The position numbers and the translations under genes were made by a program. Below are positions 28,297-38,151 of a DNA stretch of 41,219 bases, one piece after another. Positions within the stretch are counted from its first letter, which is position 1, and the number at the start of each line of letters is the position of its first letter. The DNA comes from Acidobacteriota bacterium (GTDB taxonomy: Bacteria; Acidobacteriota; Blastocatellia; Pyrinomonadales; Pyrinomonadaceae), in the NCBI GenBank assembly GCA_003223975.1, contig QHXS01000091.1, positions 1 to 41,219 on the forward strand. The letters are read 5' to 3'. Below the pieces are notes generated by a model, which worked only from the letters and a program-made list of their open reading frames with translations, made no database searches and had not been told where the DNA came from.

Positions 28297-29861
28297 TACG
28301 CAGGTTCGACGTTCTCCGCGCTAACATCGCTCACCTTATTCATCATCTTGCCGATCGGAATTGCGAGCAGGCCGAGGATAATTGCCGAAACGACGAGTGC
28401 GATGGTCGTCCATGTGAATAACGTCGGCGTTTGTTCTAATTTCTCAGGGTCGACGCTGCCGCCCACGAGGCCAGCGATCAGATTTCCCACCGAAGCTGCA
28501 AGAAACCAAATTCCCATCATCTGGCCAACAAACCTGCGCGGCGCGAGCTTTGTCATGGACGAAAGCCCGACAGGGCTGAGCAGAAGTTCGCCAAAGGTTT
28601 GAAAGAGATAGCTGAACGCCAGCCACCAGGCTGCGACCTTGATCGCTCCGCCCGTGGATACGAGCATGTTGGCGGGGAATATCATAATGAAAAATCCTAC
28701 GCCGGCAAGAAAGAGTCCGGCGGCGAATTTTGCCGGAGCGGAAATACTGATATTTCGCGCGCCGAACCATGTCCAGAGTCCTGCAAAGACTGGTGCAAAT
28801 ATGATGATCAGGAACGAATTGATGGATTGGAACCACAAGGCCGGCACCTCAAACGAACCAATGTGGCGCTCGGTGAAATCCTTTGCAAAGAGATTGAGCG
28901 AGGTCGGTGCCTGTTCGAAGGCTGCCCAAAATATCGCGGCAAAAACGAACAGCACGCCGATAACGATCACGCGTTTTCGTTCGTCGCTGTTCAGCTTGCC
29001 GGCCACGAACATAAAAGCAAAGAACGCAACCGCGAGTCCTACCAAAACATATAGCATGTAGCCGCCGAGCACCTGCGGCTCGAGAACGACAACGCCGCTC
29101 GCGGCCAGGATCACCATCAACGCAATTATCGCGAGGCCCACACCAACCGCGATCTTTACCATGTTCTCTTTTCCGGCCTGGATCGTCGGATCAGGGTCGC
29201 GGCTGCGTTCGATGCCGATGTTTCCGAGCGTTGTCCGCGATCGGACGGCGAACCAGAGCAAACCAAAAAACATTCCCACTCCGGCCGCGCCGAAGCCCCA
29301 ATGAAATCCGTATTTTTCGCCCAGAAATCCAGTCACCAATTGTCCCAGCGTAGCGCCGAGATTGATGCCCATGTAAAAGATCGAGAAACCGGCGTCGCGC
29401 CGTTCTCCGCCTTCAGGATAAAGGTCGCCGACGATCGCCGAGATGTTCGGCTTTAGCAGGCCGGTGCCGAGCACGATCAGGATCAGGCCGACAAAGAACA
29501 TGATCCTGCCGCCAAAAAATCCCGACAAGCCGATCGATAGGTGTCCGCTCGTGATAAGCACAGCGCCGTACATGATCGCGCGCCTTAGACCCAGCAGCCG
29601 GTCCGCGATCCATCCGCCGGGCAGTGACGAAAGATAAACGCTCGCGGAATAGATACCTACAATTGCCGCGGCCTTTGGTCGTTCAAATCCAAAACCGCCG
29701 TCCATCAGCGTGGCGGTCATGAACAAGATCAGGAGCGGTCGGATGCCGTAGAACGAGAACCGTTCCCACATCTCGGTCATGAAGAGAGTCGGAAGCCCTT
29801 TCGGATGGCCGAAAAACTCCCGGCCTGCGTGGGGGTTCAGATCGTTTACGCTTGCGCTCAT
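28296..29861 (-). CDS. POT/PTR-family peptide MFS transporter
   Basis: ORF 28296..29909; start MSASVNDLNPHAG preferred. LFMTEMWERFSFYGIRPLLILFM, FSIFYMGINLGATLGQLVTGFLGE. Confidence 0.92.
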   Translation of the reverse strand: MSASVNDLNPHAGREFFGHPKGLPTLFMTEMWERFSFYGIRPLLILFMTATLMDGGFGFERPKAAAIVGIYSASVYLSSLPGGWIADRLLGLRRAIMYGAVLITSGHLSIGLSGFFGGRIMFFVGLILIVLGTGLLKPNISAIVGDLYPEGGERRDAGFSIFYMGINLGATLGQLVTGFLGEKYGFHWGFGAAGVGMFFGLLWFAVRSRTTLGNIGIERSRDPDPTIQAGKENMVKIAVGVGLAIIALMVILAASGVVVLEPQVLGGYMLYVLVGLAVAFFAFMFVAGKLNSDERKRVIVIGVLFVFAAIFWAAFEQAPTSLNLFAKDFTERHIGSFEVPALWFQSINSFLIIIFAPVFAGLWTWFGARNISISAPAKFAAGLFLAGVGFFIMIFPANMLVSTGGAIKVAAWWLAFSYLFQTFGELLLSPVGLSSMTKLAPRRFVGQMMGIWFLAASVGNLIAGLVGGSVDPEKLEQTPTLFTWTTIALVVSAIILGLLAIPIGKMMNKVSDVSAENVEPA

Positions 29862-29962
29862 TAAAGATTTCCTCGCCTGTATATTTGAGAATTGGAAAGA
29901 GTTACGCAAATATAGCAGATTAACCGGTTTGCAAAAAAGGCGATTCTGGCCTTGGGATCAAG

Positions 29963-31222
29963 ATGGAACTATTTAGAGATCTGGGTGAAAGGATCGATGC
30001 GGCCTGGCGGTCGGTCGATTACAACGAGGAAAAGTTTCCCGGCATAGCCGCCGACTTTCTTCGAAATGAAGGATTGACGTCCAAAGTGACGCCATGGGAC
30101 ATCCTGGAATGGGGGTTGACACTGACCGAATTTCCCAGGCAAAAGGATGTTAATTCGAATTTCGGTGACCCGGCGATCACTCTTTACTCATCGCCGAAGT
30201 TCTACATCGACATCTATTTTTGGTTCGAAGGCACAACCGCTGTTCATCAGCATGCATTTTGCGGCGCGTTTCAGGTGCTGCATGGCTCGAGCATTCACAG
30301 CTGGTACGAGTTTGATCGAACTCAAGTGGTCAATAGGTTTGTTGAGCTTGGAACAATGTCGCTAAAGGTCTGCGAACTGCTTGAAACCGGGGCGGTACAG
30401 GAAATATTGGGTGGTCGCCAGTATATCCATTCGCTTTTTCATCTGGATTCCCCATCCGCAACTATTTGTATAAGAACCGATAAGAGCCCACTAGAGCTTC
30501 CGCAATATTCGTATTTCAAGCCAAACCTTGCGGTCGATCCGTTTTACGATGAAGAAGCGATAAAAAAGAAATTGCAGATCATTTCGGCGATGTCCCGCGC
30601 AAAGCGGCCGAACATCGATGAATGTGTTAACCAGCTCTTAGCCGATAGTGATTTCCAAAATACGTTTCAGATACTTCAAATGGCTCGACGTCTTTTGAAC
30701 GCAAACCAGATCGACCAACTCTTCGGTGTCGGATCTGCGAAAGCCAGTCTTGATTCGTATATGGAAACGGCTCGGAAACGTCATGGCGAAAAGATCGATG
30801 CCTTGCAAGCGGCATTCGACCATATGGATCGTTTGAACGTGATCTTGCAGCGCCGCGGGCTGATCACCGACCCCGAGCAGCGTTTCTTTTTAGCGCTGCT
30901 GTTGAATGTGGATGGAAAAGATCGCATCTTTTCGCTTATCCGCCAGCGCTTTTCTGACGTTGAGCCGAGAGAAAAAGTGCTTGATTGGGTATTCGACCTA
31001 TCGCAGACACGTGTCGTGGGCTCCGATAAGCAAAATGCCCTCGGCATTGATCCATTTGATGACATGGACCTTGCTATTTTCGAACGCCTGCTCGATGGGC
31101 AGTCTAATGAGGAAACGCTGGACGGGCTCCGAAGTGAGTATCCGGCAGAAAAGCTTGCCGGCATCGACGAACGGATCGCAAAGGTGAAAGATGCTATCAT
31201 CTTCGCGCCACTATTTGATTGA
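29963..31222 (+). CDS. Uncharacterised 419-aa protein with cupin-like N-terminal motifs
   Basis: Intact long ORF; YIDIYFWFEGTTAVHQHAFCGAFQVLHGSSIHSWYEF and GRQYIHSLFHLDSPSATICIRT resemble paired cupin motifs. Confidence 0.7.
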   Translation: MELFRDLGERIDAAWRSVDYNEEKFPGIAADFLRNEGLTSKVTPWDILEWGLTLTEFPRQKDVNSNFGDPAITLYSSPKFYIDIYFWFEGTTAVHQHAFCGAFQVLHGSSIHSWYEFDRTQVVNRFVELGTMSLKVCELLETGAVQEILGGRQYIHSLFHLDSPSATICIRTDKSPLELPQYSYFKPNLAVDPFYDEEAIKKKLQIISAMSRAKRPNIDECVNQLLADSDFQNTFQILQMARRLLNANQIDQLFGVGSAKASLDSYMETARKRHGEKIDALQAAFDHMDRLNVILQRRGLITDPEQRFFLALLLNVDGKDRIFSLIRQRFSDVEPREKVLDWVFDLSQTRVVGSDKQNALGIDPFDDMDLAIFERLLDGQSNEETLDGLRSEYPAEKLAGIDERIAKVKDAIIFAPLFD

Positions 31223-31264
31223 GATTTGCCCGCAAACCAGCTTTCCAATAAGATTGAAATACAT

Positions 31265-31337
31265 GCCCCTGTAGCTCAACGGTTAGAGCAGCAGACTCAT
31301 AATCTGTTGGCTGTAGGTTCGAATCCTACCGGGGGCA
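31265..31337 (+). tRNA. CAT-anticodon tRNA (tRNA-Met or tRNA-Ile2), CCA not encoded
   Basis: GCCCCTGTAGCTCAACGGTTAGAGCAGCAGACTCATAATCTGTTGGCTGTAGGTTCGAATCCTACCGGGGGCA; anticodon loop CTCATAA. Confidence 0.93.
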
Positions 31338-31446
31338 TTCCATCCAGCACCTGATCTGCAGGTGAACTCCGCCGGCATAGAAATTTAATCACCAAACGCC
31401 GGTATTTTCGTTTAGAATCCGAGTATTCGATCACACGGAGTGTGCT

Positions 31447-31884
31447 ATGAGACAACTTGGATTTGTTGCGGCCCTCGTATTGATGCTTTGCGTGATCACG
31501 TTTTTCACGCGCCGGCCTTTCGGTACCTTGTCGAACTCGCAAACCGGTGAAACTGATAAATATACGAGTGCCATAAACGCTGCTAAAGGCGCTTCAAAAT
31601 TCGTCGATGCCGCGAAGCGAAGGACATGGATACAAACGCTTCAAACGGCGGTTTACGATCATCCTGATCCATCGCTTGCTGGAGATAACGCGGCTTTGAG
31701 CGTCGAAGGCGAGATGGCGGAGGTTTTGGTGATCGCTTCGAACGTGATCGACAGCTCGCGTTGCACCGCGTTTGCACATGGCGAGAATGGGATTGCCGCA
31801 GCAAAGGAAGGATTTACCGAATTGCGATGTAGCAACCGCACCAACGGAGCGGTCTATGAAGTGCCGCTTTCACCTGCCGGATAA
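31447..31884 (+). CDS. Hypothetical exported/membrane-anchored protein
   Basis: N-terminal hydrophobic segment MRQLGFVAALVLMLCVITFF; no recognised family. Confidence 0.55.
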   Translation: MRQLGFVAALVLMLCVITFFTRRPFGTLSNSQTGETDKYTSAINAAKGASKFVDAAKRRTWIQTLQTAVYDHPDPSLAGDNAALSVEGEMAEVLVIASNVIDSSRCTAFAHGENGIAAAKEGFTELRCSNRTNGAVYEVPLSPAG

Positions 31885-32007
31885 TTTAGAATTTAATTGG
31901 TAAAACCCTTGTACGAGAGTCGGAGGAGGGAGTGTCGCGTCCAATACACACGAAAAGTTAGGGCCGCTGTATGCTGTCAGTATATTTGAATCGACAAGGG
32001 GTTACCG

Positions 32008-33219
32008 ATGTTCGACTATTTAGTTGTGGGAGCCGGATTTGCCGGCAGTGTGTTGGCAGAACGCCTCGCAAACGGCTTAGGGAAGAAAGTTTTGATCTGC
32101 GACAAAAGGTCGCATATCGGTGGTAATGCGTACGATCATTTCAACGATGACGGACTTTTGGTACATAAGTACGGCCCTCATATTTTTCACACGAATTCGG
32201 AGTATGTTTTTAACTATTTATCGCGGTTTACGGAATGGCGTGAATATTACCATCGAGTTCTAGCCTCGGTCGATGGCCTGCAAGTGCCTATCCCCATCAA
32301 TCTTGACACTATTAATAAACTTTATGGACTCTCACTGACGTCGTTCGAACTCGAAGAATTTTTCGAAAAGGCCCGCCAACCTCGCGAGCATATACGGACT
32401 TCGGAGGATGTTGTGGTTAACGCCGTCGGAAAGGAGTTGTACGAGAAATTCTTCCGGGGCTATACCCGAAAACAATGGGGCCTGGACCCGTCTGAGCTTG
32501 ATGCTTCGGTTACTGCTCGGGTACCGGTCCGAATAAATCGCGATGACCGGTATTTCACCGATACCTATCAGGCCATGCCGAAATACGGTTATACACGTAT
32601 GTTCGAAAAAATGCTTGATAGCCCGAACATAAAGGTCCTGCTGAACTGCGACTACCGTGAGATCATCGATGAGATTCCTTATCGTGAAATGATCTACTCG
32701 GGACCGATCGACTCGTTCTTCGATTACACCTACGGACCGTTGCCGTATCGTTCGTTGGAGTTCAAACATGAGACGCATAACACCCAGGTTTTCCAGAATG
32801 CGCCGGTTGTGAACTATCCGAATGGCCAGCCTTATACGCGCGTGACCGAGTTCAAGTATCTGACCGGCCAACAACACGAGAAGACCAGCGTTGTTTATGA
32901 GTATCCGAGGGCTGAAGGTGACCCGTATTATCCGATTCCGCGCAAGGAGAACGCCGACTTGTACAACCGCTATAAGACTCTTGCCGATGCTCAGCCAAAC
33001 GTGCATTTTGTTGGCCGGCTTGCGACCTACAAGTACTACAACATGGACCAGGTAGTGGCGCAGGCGCTGAATGTTTACAGGAAGATCGCGGAGGAGCGCA
33101 GTGCGCGAACCGCTGCGACAACCATACTGCCAACTTCTGCTTCACGGCCCGGTTTCGTCCCGCAGTCGAGTTTACGCTCGTCGAACGGGAACGGCGTCAG
33201 TGGCAGGAAAGTTGTCTGA
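32008..33219 (+). CDS. glf: UDP-galactopyranose mutase
   Basis: DYLVVGAGFAGSVLAERLA, RSHIGGNAYDHFNDDGLLVHKYGPHIFHTNSEYVFNYL, YTRKQWGLDPSEL, VHFVGRLATYKYYNMDQVVAQAL. Confidence 0.97.
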   Translation: MFDYLVVGAGFAGSVLAERLANGLGKKVLICDKRSHIGGNAYDHFNDDGLLVHKYGPHIFHTNSEYVFNYLSRFTEWREYYHRVLASVDGLQVPIPINLDTINKLYGLSLTSFELEEFFEKARQPREHIRTSEDVVVNAVGKELYEKFFRGYTRKQWGLDPSELDASVTARVPVRINRDDRYFTDTYQAMPKYGYTRMFEKMLDSPNIKVLLNCDYREIIDEIPYREMIYSGPIDSFFDYTYGPLPYRSLEFKHETHNTQVFQNAPVVNYPNGQPYTRVTEFKYLTGQQHEKTSVVYEYPRAEGDPYYPIPRKENADLYNRYKTLADAQPNVHFVGRLATYKYYNMDQVVAQALNVYRKIAEERSARTAATTILPTSASRPGFVPQSSLRSSNGNGVSGRKVV

Positions 33220-33280
33220 ACAAACGCACATGCTGTGATGCGGCTATCGAAAGATCGTCGAATATTTCCCAGGATTGGCT

Positions 33281-34567
33281 CTATACCGGTACGGTCGCAA
33301 GGTCGCCGATCATTTCGTAAGATGAGCTCACATATCTTTTGAATTCAGCGACGAGAGGGGTATCGACCCACCTCGGTGTTGCACGTTCGCGATTTAGGCC
33401 ATAAAGACCGAGTTCGAGATAAAACTCCTCAAGCGGAGCAGAGCCGAATCTATATCTCCAGTCGATCATCGTAAATAATGGGTACCACGTGTAGCCGATA
33501 ACGGGCACACCCTCGGATCGCAAGGATTTTATTGAAGCTACCGATGATTTAAGCCATGCAAGTCGTAGATCTGTCGAGCCGACCGCACTGGTCTCAGTTA
33601 TCATAATGGCAGCGCCGTAACGATTGTGATAATCGCGAATTAATTCGGAAAAACCCGTGCCCTCGGGCTCGGTTTCGCGAAAGGCAATGCGGCCGCGCTT
33701 GTCCAGGAAGATCTGCTTAGTCGACCACTGAGGGTAAAAATTCATCCCCACGATATCTAAAGAGATCTTATTTTGCTGCAATTCATGAAGCTCGTCAGGA
33801 GCAACGCCGTTTCGCAGAAGCCACGAGAACAGCAGGTGGTCGGGCGTGAGTCGTCCGCTGATCATGTCCAAACAGAGGTAGCCGCGATGTTGTTCTTCGC
33901 GGGCCAGCGATGCCAGGTCTTCACGGATCGTTCGCGTCAATCCGGTGGCCTCGACATGGACCATGACCGAGTCGCTGTCGAATTCACGGATCGCGTTAAC
34001 TGTAGAGTGAATGCCGCGGGCGAGCTGCATCATCAGCCGAATATATCCTTTTTCACCTTTCAGATATGGCGGCCAGAGTCCGCGCATCCCGCACATTAAC
34101 GCTGTAATGATCGGTTCATTCAAAGGGGTATACCAGTGGACGAGGCGAGCGTAACGCTCGGCAAAGGCAGCCGCATACCGCGCGACGTACGCAGGATAAT
34201 CCTTATCGGCAAAGCCCTTTTCCAGCCAAAAAGGGCAGCCGTAATGCATGAGATCGATTATCGGGTTTACCTTCAGGTCCTCGACCAAATAGGAGATCAC
34301 TTCATCTATCCACGACCAGTCGAACTTGCCTCGCTCAGGCTCGACCTTATACCAGGGCACGCCCCACCGAACTGCTCCGAGGCCCAGATCGCGGCATAGA
34401 GAAAGGTCCTCACGCCAATGCTGGTAGTGGCCGATCAGCTCATATTCGTCGAGTGAGCGGTGACCGGGACGCGTCTGTGGCACAAATGTGTCCTCGATGC
34501 CCGCTGCCCAGATAAAATCTCGTGCTTGTTGTGCGTTGTGGCCAAACAGCCGTTGGGAATAGTTCAC
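33281..34567 (-). CDS. GH1-family-like glycoside hydrolase (beta-glucosidase-like)
   Basis: LGAVRWGVPWYKVEPERGKFDW, VHWYTPLNEPIITA (acid/base NEP), IMITETSAVG, no signal peptide. Confidence 0.8.
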   Translation of the reverse strand: MNYSQRLFGHNAQQARDFIWAAGIEDTFVPQTRPGHRSLDEYELIGHYQHWREDLSLCRDLGLGAVRWGVPWYKVEPERGKFDWSWIDEVISYLVEDLKVNPIIDLMHYGCPFWLEKGFADKDYPAYVARYAAAFAERYARLVHWYTPLNEPIITALMCGMRGLWPPYLKGEKGYIRLMMQLARGIHSTVNAIREFDSDSVMVHVEATGLTRTIREDLASLAREEQHRGYLCLDMISGRLTPDHLLFSWLLRNGVAPDELHELQQNKISLDIVGMNFYPQWSTKQIFLDKRGRIAFRETEPEGTGFSELIRDYHNRYGAAIMITETSAVGSTDLRLAWLKSSVASIKSLRSEGVPVIGYTWYPLFTMIDWRYRFGSAPLEEFYLELGLYGLNRERATPRWVDTPLVAEFKRYVSSSYEMIGDLATVPV

Positions 34568-34670
34568 AATAAAAGGCGAGAGTCGAGACCGATTTTACCG
34601 AGAAGAACCTCCGGGTGCAAGCCGCTTTATATGCACGAATTCATGGACTACAAACTCGTCGATCTCATCG

Positions 34671-36461
34671 CTAACGAACCGTGAATCTAACCATATCAAG
34701 CTCGACCACCGCGTTCCTTGCCGTAATTTCGAGGTCGCGGCATGGTCCTGCGTCTACTTCACCCAGCGACACTTCATTTAACCAGATATTTGCGGTATGG
34801 CCGTCAGAAACGAATCGAAATTGATGAAATGTCGCTGGGTCGAAACCCGTCGGAAGGTCTGTGATCCCATCCGCCGACCATAGCTGAGCGTCCGAAAAAA
34901 GTAATGAGAATTCACGCCCGCATTTGAAGGCCAGCGCCGGACCATCTCCGAGAACAGCGCGGAGCCGGAAATTTACGGCAAACTCAAAACTGGCAGCGGC
35001 CGCTTCCCTGCAGAGGGAGGCATTGTTTAGGACCAGAATGCCCCCTTCCCCAAAAGTCGGTTTTTGATCCTCGGCCCACTTCCAACCGCGTGCATGAGCA
35101 GACTGCTCGTCGATACTATCCTCGAATCTATCCTCGAAACCCGGCGTAAGGGTAAGACTTAATACCTCCATAGCCCCGTGTTCTTCAATATCTACTGCGG
35201 TGACTGAGTTTACGAGTATGGTTTGAAATGCTACATGCCTGCCATCGAAAGAAAGTGCCATCTGAAGTTGGTCAATCTCGAGAGTGATCGTGTGAGCCGC
35301 CTCGATCCTGAATCCGGGTGGTGCGGTAACTGATTTCACGCCCGCTGCATCCGGTTGGCTGACCGCCAACCCTCCGGCATTAACGTCGAGCACCAACAAA
35401 ACATGGTTGTTGTCGCCTACCAAATCGATCCTGCCGCTGTTGCGGAACGTTATCTCTAGGAGAAAGCTCTCGGGGGTGCTTAAACGGCCCCGGCGGGGCG
35501 CCAAGAACGATTTGCTCGGAATCGGCTGGGGCGAGGTTGTTGGACCGGCAACAAAAAGGCGACCTCCACCTGCATAATCCATACGGTCTATCGCAAGAAC
35601 TCGTTCGCCGTTGGACCAGTAATGGTATATGCAAAACAGATCGCGCCCATTCGGACCGACGGCCACACAATTATGGCCCGGTCCCACCACCTCACCCGCA
35701 ATTGTCCGAAGTATAGGGAGTGTTTGGATCCCGTCGGAAAACTGCTCCCATTCCTCGTCCGCGAGGATCTTGTTCGATACCGCGTAACTCACACCATAGC
35801 TAATATTCTGCCAATTTCCCCCGCTAAACATTTCGTAATAAAGCCCTTTGTGTTTGAGAACGAACGGGCCTTCGACCGTGTGCCAACGCACGCCACCTTT
35901 TTCCTTACGTGCTGCATCGTAGATCTGCCAATCGAATTTCGCCCGCGTCACCGGGCGCGGATCTCCCGCGAGAGTGTATGGATCAAGCATCCTGTCTACA
36001 ACTGTCCCGGTGCCGATATGTGTATGGTTGAGGAAATCAGTGGCGTAGAACATATACCATACGCCGTCATCATCACGAGCGACATGGGCGTCGATCGCAA
36101 ACTCCTCATTCGTCAGTTTTATGCCAGCATCGACAAAACCTCCGCTGGGCCGATCGGAAACTGCTACGCGAATCTCCATAAGCTTTTCGTTTCCAACACT
36201 GTAATACAGATAAAACTTGCCGTTTGAGTAGGTCACTTCGGGCGCCCAATAACAGGGATGATCCTGTGCGAGCGGAGCCATTGCTCCCGCCATCTCCTCC
36301 CAGGAAACCAGGTCTTCGGAACGTAGCATGCTGAAAACCCGCCCGTCCGAGCTGTGTCCCGTCGAGAATGCGTAGTAAATGCCCGCAAATTTGAGAACAA
36401 ACGGATCTGGAAATGAGCGGTTGTAAACGGGATTTTGATAGACTGCCCGCGCGGACGACAT
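34671..36461 (-). CDS. GH43-family-like glycoside hydrolase with C-terminal beta-sandwich region, no signal peptide
   Basis: YNRSFPDPFVLKFAGIYYAFSTGH, HPCYWAPEVTYSNGKFYLYYSVG, FAIDAHVARDDDGVWYMFYATDF, VEGPFVLKHKGLYYEMFSGG. Confidence 0.85.
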   Translation of the reverse strand: MSSARAVYQNPVYNRSFPDPFVLKFAGIYYAFSTGHSSDGRVFSMLRSEDLVSWEEMAGAMAPLAQDHPCYWAPEVTYSNGKFYLYYSVGNEKLMEIRVAVSDRPSGGFVDAGIKLTNEEFAIDAHVARDDDGVWYMFYATDFLNHTHIGTGTVVDRMLDPYTLAGDPRPVTRAKFDWQIYDAARKEKGGVRWHTVEGPFVLKHKGLYYEMFSGGNWQNISYGVSYAVSNKILADEEWEQFSDGIQTLPILRTIAGEVVGPGHNCVAVGPNGRDLFCIYHYWSNGERVLAIDRMDYAGGGRLFVAGPTTSPQPIPSKSFLAPRRGRLSTPESFLLEITFRNSGRIDLVGDNNHVLLVLDVNAGGLAVSQPDAAGVKSVTAPPGFRIEAAHTITLEIDQLQMALSFDGRHVAFQTILVNSVTAVDIEEHGAMEVLSLTLTPGFEDRFEDSIDEQSAHARGWKWAEDQKPTFGEGGILVLNNASLCREAAAASFEFAVNFRLRAVLGDGPALAFKCGREFSLLFSDAQLWSADGITDLPTGFDPATFHQFRFVSDGHTANIWLNEVSLGEVDAGPCRDLEITARNAVVELDMVRFTVR

Positions 36462-36468
36462 TGCTTAA

Positions 36469-36885
36469 TTAGGCGCTTTTAGGCAGTTGGGCGGAGGGTA
36501 TTCTAACGGAAGCGGGAATCGGGGCCGGCAGAGCAAAGATTTTCTCGAGCTGCTCGGGTGTGCCTCCGGCCATTCGTGAGAATGTAACAACTTCAACCCG
36601 CTCCCACTCGCATGAGAACCGGATCCGGTCCCGTACATCCAAAATTGACGCCTCGGAAATGGAGATCTGCAGCACAACGACATCGACCCACGCCCCGGTT
36701 GTAAAGTCGGTCAGCACCTCGATCGCTTCGTCCAGATTCGATACGTTCACGACGAATAGTCCGTGATCCCTCAGCCAATCATTTACTGCACGAGCGGCGA
36801 GCGGCATCCGGTCAATTAGAAGTAGTTTCGTATGGCTCACGAGGTCAGCAAGTCTCTCATTAGTCGTCGTTGCGTTATGTATCAT
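36469..36885 (-). CDS. Degenerate receiver-like domain protein
   Basis: C-terminal 138 aa of ORF 36469..37398 (MIHNATTTNERLADLVSHTKLLLIDRMPLAARAVNDWLRDHG...WVDVVVLQISISEASILDVRDRIRF...); the upstream part overlaps the GH1-like gene and is rejected. Confidence 0.6.
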   Translation of the reverse strand: MIHNATTTNERLADLVSHTKLLLIDRMPLAARAVNDWLRDHGLFVVNVSNLDEAIEVLTDFTTGAWVDVVVLQISISEASILDVRDRIRFSCEWERVEVVTFSRMAGGTPEQLEKIFALPAPIPASVRIPSAQLPKSA

Positions 36886-36954
36886 GTCAGACAAAAGCCG
36901 ACGGTGCTCTACCTGACAATCATCAGCCGCGAGTTTTGATAGTAAATAAAATAG

Positions 36955-38151
36955 ATGCAATTGATCATGAACGAATTGCCTTGGAGCGATGCGCCTGCAG
37001 TTGCGGCACCGAAAGAGAATGAAGCAATGGCTGCCGTCCCTTTCCAGAGCTATTTGATGGCCGGATTTGAATGTTCTTCGCACCGGCGATTCGACGGCAA
37101 ACGTATTGATATGGTGGCGGCGACGCGCCACGATGTGTTCGCCCTGCGCGATTACGCAAGGCTCTCCGAATTGGGAATCCAAACTTCGCGCGACGGACTC
37201 CGGTGGCATCTCATCGAGAGTTCTCCGAGAAGGTACGACTTTACGAGCGTTGCTTCGCAGCTTGATGCCGCCCGATCGGCGGGGGTTCAGGTAATTTGGG
37301 ATCTTTTCCACTATGGATACCCGGACGGACTTAACATTTTTGCGCCCGATTTTCCCGACCGTTTCGCTGATTTTGCTGCCGGCTTTAGCCGGTTTCATCT
37401 ATCGCAGACCGGACGTGCTCCGTGGGTCGTACCGGTAAACGAAATATCTTTCTTTTCGTGGATCGCAGGGGATGAGGGCCGGTTTTATCCACATGCGCGT
37501 GGCCGCGCCGATGAGCTAAAGATCCAGCTCGTGAGGGCCGCTCTAGCTGCCAGGGCGGCGATCCTCGATGTTTGCCCCGGGGCGCGTTTTGTATCGTCCG
37601 AGCCTGCAGTCTATGTGAAGTCAAGGCCCGAAGATGGGGATAATGCCGAAGGTGCCGAGCACTATCGTCTGTCGCAATATCAAACACTTGATATGCTTAC
37701 CGGCCGATTGGCGCCTGAGCTGGGCGGTCGAGCGGATCATATCGACGTCATCGGCGTCAACTATTACCCGCACAATCAGTGGTATTACCCGGACCGTGAA
37801 ATGATCCCGCTTGGTGCCGACGATTATCGGCCATTTCATTTAATACTTGCGGAGATCTATGAACGCTACCGAATACCTATTATTGTGTCCGAAACCGGCG
37901 CCGAAGGCATGGAACGGGTGCCATGGTATCGATACATCCGGGCCGAATGTGAGACCGCGATAACCATGGGCGTTGACCTACAAGGAATATGTCTTTATCC
38001 GATTCTTAACCATCCCGGATGGGATGACGATCGCCACTGTCCGAATGGCCTTTGGGGATTTTCAGATGATAGTGGGAACCGGCCAGTTTATGAGCCGCTC
38101 TTAACCGAAATTCAATCCGCCGCCACTCCCGCTCGCCAAACTGCAGCATAG
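36955..38151 (+). CDS. GH1-like glycoside hydrolase (second, divergent copy)
   Basis: LGIQTSRDGLRWHLIESSPRRYDF, VVPVNEISFFSWIAGDEG, IDVIGVNYYPHNQWYYP, IIVSETGAEG. Confidence 0.75.
   Translation: MQLIMNELPWSDAPAVAAPKENEAMAAVPFQSYLMAGFECSSHRRFDGKRIDMVAATRHDVFALRDYARLSELGIQTSRDGLRWHLIESSPRRYDFTSVASQLDAARSAGVQVIWDLFHYGYPDGLNIFAPDFPDRFADFAAGFSRFHLSQTGRAPWVVPVNEISFFSWIAGDEGRFYPHARGRADELKIQLVRAALAARAAILDVCPGARFVSSEPAVYVKSRPEDGDNAEGAEHYRLSQYQTLDMLTGRLAPELGGRADHIDVIGVNYYPHNQWYYPDREMIPLGADDYRPFHLILAEIYERYRIPIIVSETGAEGMERVPWYRYIRAECETAITMGVDLQGICLYPILNHPGWDDDRHCPNGLWGFSDDSGNRPVYEPLLTEIQSAATPARQTAA

Noticed and set aside
31297-31542. 81-aa minus ORF ending PPVGFEPTANRL
   Set aside because: tRNA-derived artefact plus antisense reading.
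36886-37398. N-terminal part of the 309-aa minus ORF
   Set aside because: Overlaps the GH1-like gene on the opposite strand and has spurious composition; only the 138-aa C-terminal part is kept.
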